From assembly GCA_948579355.1 (NCBI GenBank), contig CAPAOV010000005.1, positions 1 to 64,000 of the forward strand: a stretch of DNA of 64,000 nt, in the 5' to 3' direction. Numbering within the stretch: the first letter of the stretch is position 1; each line of letters begins with the position of its first letter. Shown in pieces: positions 61,309-64,000 of this stretch. The notes under the pieces were generated by a model. It was given only the letters and a program-made list of their open reading frames with translations. It was not told where the DNA came from and did no database searches. The DNA comes from an uncultured Eubacterium sp. GTDB taxonomy: Bacteria; Bacillota; Clostridia; Lachnospirales; Lachnospiraceae. A program made the translations under genes and the position numbers.

Positions 61309-61341
61309 CCTCTGATTTCGGACAGAGAAAATGATGGCACT

Positions 61342-61405
61342 ACTATAGCATATTTTAAAATAGAAATGTGTAATTTGCGACAGACACATACTTTTTTGCG
61401 ACAGA
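61342..61405 (-). promoter_or_regulatory. LytTR-type two-box promoter (site B)
   Basis: Two identical boxes TTTGCGACAGA on the plus strand (61374-61384 and 61395-61405), 21 bp apart. The extended -10 TGcTATAGT (TATAGT 61342-61347) starts 34 bp after the box start; the -35 position reads CACATT, which is poor, so activation by a box-binding protein is expected. Directed leftwards into the tandem array. Confidence 0.65.
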
Positions 61406-61479
61406 AAGCGCAAAAATATGCAATTTATAAAATTTCCATTAAAATTCCAAAAAGCTTCACCAAATTTTTTTGGTTTTTT

Positions 61480-62199
61480 CTATTCTCCTAAATAATCAAG
61501 TTCATGTAGTCTATTTTTAAATCGGGTCACATATTCTTTTCCAACAGGAAGCATCGTGCCATCCTGCAGCGTAAGCGCCCGATTCTTATATCTGCATACA
61601 TAATATAAATTCACAATAAAGAATCTGTGGCATTGAAAGAGCGCATGGCTGTCATATTTTTCTTCAATGCCAGCCAGCGTGCCGGTAAGCGCAATTTTCT
61701 CCCCGGCTAATGTGTGAGCGCATATTTTCCCATCTAGCGATTCGAGATAACAGATATCTTTTAACAAAACCGTCTTTTTCACGTCATTAACAAAATAACT
61801 TAACTCTCTTCTTTTTTCACGCAAAATATAGCACGCTTTATTTAAGTCCAGCTCAATTTGCTCCTGTTTGAGCGGCTTTATCCGAAAATTAATGGGCTGC
61901 AAATCAAAAAGCGGCATTCCCAACTCCTGTCTGCCGGAAATAAAGTCAATCAATCCCCCTCCCACTTCCACGCAGCTACGCAGCTCTTCAGCAATATCCC
62001 GCTCTTTCTCCTGCGGCGATTCGATATCCAGAAGAATGATATCAAAGTAATTCTTCTCTGCCAGACATTGTAAAAACTGCTCCAGACTAAAAAACGTATC
62101 CAACTCTACCGGAATATTTTTTTTTCGGAAATACCAGTCTACCCACCCCTCTAACTGCTTACACAGACTTTTGTTTTCATCACAAATTGCAATTTTCAT
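61480..62199 (-). CDS. LytTR-family response regulator (AgrA-like)
   Basis: 239 aa. N-terminal receiver (MKIAICDENKSLCKQLEGWV; phosphoacceptor Asp in DIILLDIESP) and C-terminal LytTR DNA-binding domain (VLLKDICYLESLDGKICAHTLAGEK; FFIVNLYYVCRYKNRALTLQDGTMLPVGKEY). GAGGGGG 6 bp before the ATG. Last in the agrD/40-aa ORF/regulator transcript, so expected to be autoactivated through site A. LytTR domains bind direct repeats on one helix face, which matches the 21-bp boxes of sites A-C. Confidence 0.93.
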   Translation of the reverse strand: MKIAICDENKSLCKQLEGWVDWYFRKKNIPVELDTFFSLEQFLQCLAEKNYFDIILLDIESPQEKERDIAEELRSCVEVGGGLIDFISGRQELGMPLFDLQPINFRIKPLKQEQIELDLNKACYILREKRRELSYFVNDVKKTVLLKDICYLESLDGKICAHTLAGEKIALTGTLAGIEEKYDSHALFQCHRFFIVNLYYVCRYKNRALTLQDGTMLPVGKEYVTRFKNRLHELDYLGE

Positions 62200-62211
62200 C
62201 TTTTTCCCCCT

Positions 62212-62334
62212 CTAAATCTGTTGTTCCATCTTACCGATTTTATCCCCAGACTGAAACAACACGTAAGGTAAAGCTTCCTCCTTTGTTGGGAGATACGGCG
62301 ACGGCATGTCACCATATCCCCGTCTCTTTTTCAT
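62212..62334 (-). CDS. 40-aa ORF coupled to agrD
   Basis: Start ATG overlaps the agrD stop by one base (TAATG), the stop lies 12 bp before the response regulator ATG. Translation MKKRRGYGDMPSPYLPTKEEALPYVLFQSGD-KIGKMEQQI has no Cys and no membrane segment. The reading frame fills the gap between agrD and the regulator exactly, which argues that it is real. No ribosome site of its own, so translation would depend on termination-reinitiation. Could instead be leader sequence; function unknown. Confidence 0.5.
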   Translation of the reverse strand: MKKRRGYGDMPSPYLPTKEEALPYVLFQSGDKIGKMEQQI

Positions 62335-62477
62335 TACTTGCGCCGAAGCATCTCAGCCCCTTCCGGTAATTCCGGCTGATGCATCCAGCAAAAGCAAAGT
62401 GAATTAACAGATGCAGCCGTTACAACCAGCGCCAGACTTGCAACAGCCGTCGCCATTTTAGTAATTAATGTTTTCAT
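62334..62477 (-). CDS. agrD: AgrD-like cyclic lactone autoinducer pre-peptide
   Basis: 47 aa: an amphipathic N-terminal helix (MKTLITKMATAVASLALVVT), then AASVNSLCFCWMHQPELPEGAEMLRRK. The NS-x-C, six residues to QP, and PE-P-E tail fit the AgrD/cyclic lactone autoinducer family; the probable ring starts at C28 (CFCWM). A second Cys (C30) inside the ring is unusual. AgrB cuts such precursors after the core and closes the thiolactone. AGGAGAGGACAGGG lies before the ATG. Flanked by an AgrC-like kinase and a LytTR regulator. Confidence 0.85.
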   Translation of the reverse strand: MKTLITKMATAVASLALVVTAASVNSLCFCWMHQPELPEGAEMLRRK

Positions 62478-62524
62478 TCCCTGTCCTCTCCTCTCTTTAG
62501 ATTATCAAAAAAAATGACACATCC

Positions 62525-62588
62525 AATGTATCATTTTTTTCTTAGAAAATGTGAAATTTGCGACAGACACATACTTTTTTGCGACGGA
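62525..62588 (-). promoter_or_regulatory. LytTR-type two-box promoter of agrD (site A)
   Basis: Boxes TTTGCGACAGA (62557-62567) and TTTGCGACGGA (62578-62588) on the plus strand, 21 bp apart; extended -10 TGaTACATT (TACATT 62525-62530) 34 bp from the box start, the same as site B. The -35 region is CACATT. It drives agrD, the 40-aa ORF and the regulator; the kinase gene lies upstream of it and is transcribed separately or by readthrough. Confidence 0.7.
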
Positions 62589-62599
62589 AAGTTCATTTT

Positions 62600-63862
62600 T
62601 TACAAATATAAGGTGATTTTAATAGAAAAAATCCCATTTTCACCTTTTGTCTCCATTATCCCCTCATAGCGCTCCACTACCTCCTGCACATTCTTTAAAC
62701 CAAAACCGTGCTTGTCCGAATCCGTTTTATTTGTCCTGTAGCCATCCCCCTTGCGTACTAAATCATTGCTAAAAGTATTGGCAATCAATAAATTCAAACG
62801 CCCCGGACAATAAAAGATATTTGCCTTTATCCAGCTCTTCTCCTGTCCGGCTGTCGCCTCTATACTATTATCTAATAAATTCCCTAATATCGTAGTCACA
62901 TCGCAGGGCACGATAACGATATCGGAGGGGATTTTTATATCGATCTGCATATCAATCCCCTTTTTGTTTGCTTCCTGCAGTTTATAATTGAGAACGCCGT
63001 CAAAAATCATACTTCCCGTATATATGTATGTATCGTTTTCCAACAAATGCTCCGCCAGATGATTGATATAAGAACTCATCGCCGGCCAGTCTTTCTGTTC
63101 TCCGATATAAGCAATGGCTTGCAGATGATTGCGGAAATCATGCCGGTGCTTTTGCAGACGTTCCACCGATTCACTCATCAGGTCATACTGTCTCTCCTGA
63201 TATTTATTTTGCAACTCCAGACTTTCTTTTTCCCTCTCGAGCAGGGAAGTCTTTATCTGCCTGTCGTACAGAAAAATAACCAGAATATTCAGCAATAAAA
63301 CGGCAGCCGAACTTCCAAGAAGATTCGCCTTTGAAATATCATGCCGCAAACATATCTGAAAATAGATGTAAAATGATAGAATAGGCAGAACGACAGATAT
63401 AATCCAATACGAAGTAGGTACTGCCTCTTTGCGCTGCAAATTACGGAAATTCCGTATGAGCAGTACAATCAAAAACTGCACCAACGGCAGGCATACCATC
63501 CCAAAATAAGAATAGTATTCCCGCACCGTAAACAATTCTGCATCCACATAGCCAAAAATAGCGGATACAATCGCCTCAGAAGCGAACATGGCGGCAAAGT
63601 TAAAGAAAAAGGCAAGCAACCGGTTCTTCCATTCTGCTTCATACAAAAACGTCAGGCAAAACAATCCTAGGAAGCAAATAAGCATATTTAAGACAGGTAT
63701 ATTCATGTTTAAATACTGGCACGAAGAGATGGCAAATACAAGAAAATATGCCGCAAACATATATTTAGCGGTAAATTTACTTCTTGCGAAAAAGCATTGA
63801 TAAATCAAATATACCTCATATACTTGAACGCCGCTGACAAATAATGTTAACGCTGCTCTCAT
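62600..63862 (-). CDS. AgrC-like sensor histidine kinase
   Basis: 420 aa. About six hydrophobic segments in the first ~205 residues form the peptide-sensing membrane part, followed by a coiled coil (EREKESLELQNKYQERQYDLMSESVERLQ), a dimerisation box with the His in KHRHDFRNHLQAIAYIGEQ, and a GHKL ATPase domain (TTILGNLLDNSIEATAG; KHGFGLKNVQEVVERYEG). This is the architecture of AgrC-type kinases that sense cyclic peptides. The ATG overlaps the stop of the upstream regulator (ATGA). Confidence 0.93.
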   Translation of the reverse strand: MRAALTLFVSGVQVYEVYLIYQCFFARSKFTAKYMFAAYFLVFAISSCQYLNMNIPVLNMLICFLGLFCLTFLYEAEWKNRLLAFFFNFAAMFASEAIVSAIFGYVDAELFTVREYYSYFGMVCLPLVQFLIVLLIRNFRNLQRKEAVPTSYWIISVVLPILSFYIYFQICLRHDISKANLLGSSAAVLLLNILVIFLYDRQIKTSLLEREKESLELQNKYQERQYDLMSESVERLQKHRHDFRNHLQAIAYIGEQKDWPAMSSYINHLAEHLLENDTYIYTGSMIFDGVLNYKLQEANKKGIDMQIDIKIPSDIVIVPCDVTTILGNLLDNSIEATAGQEKSWIKANIFYCPGRLNLLIANTFSNDLVRKGDGYRTNKTDSDKHGFGLKNVQEVVERYEGIMETKGENGIFSIKITLYL

Positions 63863-64000
63863 AACATCTCCTCCGTAAAATCCAACCGGCTCAACTGCTG
63901 CTTTAAGTTCGTGGCATAATAGCTGCCAATCTCTATTTTTTTGCCTCCTCTCAACAGCAGATAACCTTTATGATAAGCAGTAACGCAGTGTAAATTGACA
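63859..64000 (-). CDS. LytTR response regulator, C-terminal fragment (runs off the window)
   Basis: Open frame from the right edge to TGA at 63859-63861, 46 codons visible: VNLHCVTAYHKGYLLLRGGK-KIEIGSYYATNLKQQLSRLD-FTEEML. It looks like the end of a LytTR DNA-binding domain, similar in arrangement to the regulator at 61480. The kinase start codon overlaps its stop, so both are in one transcript. The system therefore has two LytTR proteins, one each side of the kinase-agrD segment. Confidence 0.7.
   Translation of the reverse strand, partial: VNLHCVTAYHKGYLLLRGGKKIEIGSYYATNLKQQLSRLDFTEEML

Larger units (their letters stand above)
61053..61336 (-). ncRNA. Candidate agr-regulated repeat RNA
   Basis: Predicted ~284-nt leftward transcript from the box promoter at 61342-61405 to the terminator at 61053. 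It contains no ORF longer than ~28 codons with a ribosome site (ATG at about 61302, MKYKRLQERSTRED...) and consists mainly of ten tandem units with core ACAAAAGAGA on the RNA strand. Position and regulation resemble RNAIII of staphylococcal agr, but sequence similarity is not claimed. Could also be a small peptide gene. Confidence 0.45.

Noticed and set aside
61153..61413. 86-codon minus-strand frame over the tandem array
   Set aside because: It would start upstream of the predicted promoter, has no ribosome site and its protein pattern simply reflects the 23-bp DNA repeat.

Overview
The window looks like a chromosomal segment of a gut Lachnospiraceae-type Firmicute (Clostridia). Pointers to this are the hrcA-grpE-dnaK-dnaJ operon under CIRCE, luxS, a cysteine-nucleophile bile salt hydrolase, secreted proteins with Lys-rich Ig-like domains and Thr-Pro-Glu linkers, strong AGGAGG ribosome sites with some GTG/TTG starts, and an AgrB/AgrD/AgrC-type peptide signalling apparatus. 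Species cannot be read from the sequence.

Layout. 1-1000: two tandem rRNA-type promoters firing off the left edge, a degenerate copy of a tRNA 3' end, and two tRNA-Ser genes (GGA, UGA). 1054-5692 (minus): housekeeping cluster with tsaD, rnz, a zinc-ribbon protein, tsaB, tsaE and a YcxB-like protein. 5.8-13 kb: GT-C-like membrane protein, lipoprotein, tex, and a Cache/HD-GYP receptor. 13.2-17.4 kb: convergent GH3 beta-glucosidase and GH31 alpha-xylosidase (xyloglucan-type oligosaccharides). 17.4-18.0 kb: a ~520-bp imperfect inverted repeat. 18.0-19.9 kb: HExxH protein, two Met-rich proteins, luxS. 20-26 kb: three CDP-glycerol glycerophosphotransferase-type cell-surface polymer enzymes, two of them fused to GT2 domains. 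26-29.4 kb: leuS and an L,D-transpeptidase. 29.4-32 kb: a lower-GC island (RidA, WYL regulator, GNAT acetyltransferase) ending in a third copy of the inverted-repeat arm. 32-41 kb: a large beta-helix surface protein, DedA, MntP-like protein, P-type Ca2+ ATPase, GH13. 41-47.6 kb: eno and the heat-shock operon. 47.6-52.5 kb: orphan agrB with a small partner, secreted V8-like protease, Ig-like surface protein, LacI-type/GGDEF protein. 52.7-58.1 kb: toroid protein, AraC regulator, GntR/ABC operon, DUF6273-like/LRR surface protein. 58.6-61 kb: HTH/nucleotidyltransferase toxin-antitoxin-like pair and bile salt hydrolase. 61-64 kb: agr locus.

Most interesting system. At the right end is an agr-type quorum-sensing locus: partial LytTR regulator, AgrC-like kinase, a 47-aa AgrD pre-peptide, a translationally coupled 40-aa ORF and a LytTR response regulator. 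Paired 11-bp boxes (core TTTGCGACAGA, exactly 21 bp apart) sit the same 34 bp from an extended -10 at two places. One is upstream of agrD. The other is upstream of a leftward ~284-nt transcription unit with no substantial ORF, made of ten 23-bp tandem units and closed by a GC-rich terminator, an arrangement that recalls agr P2/P3-RNAIII. A third, three-box copy lies upstream of the Ig-like protein/protease pair next to the orphan agrB. The hypothesis is one peptide-controlled regulon spread over this window. It rests on sequence pattern only.
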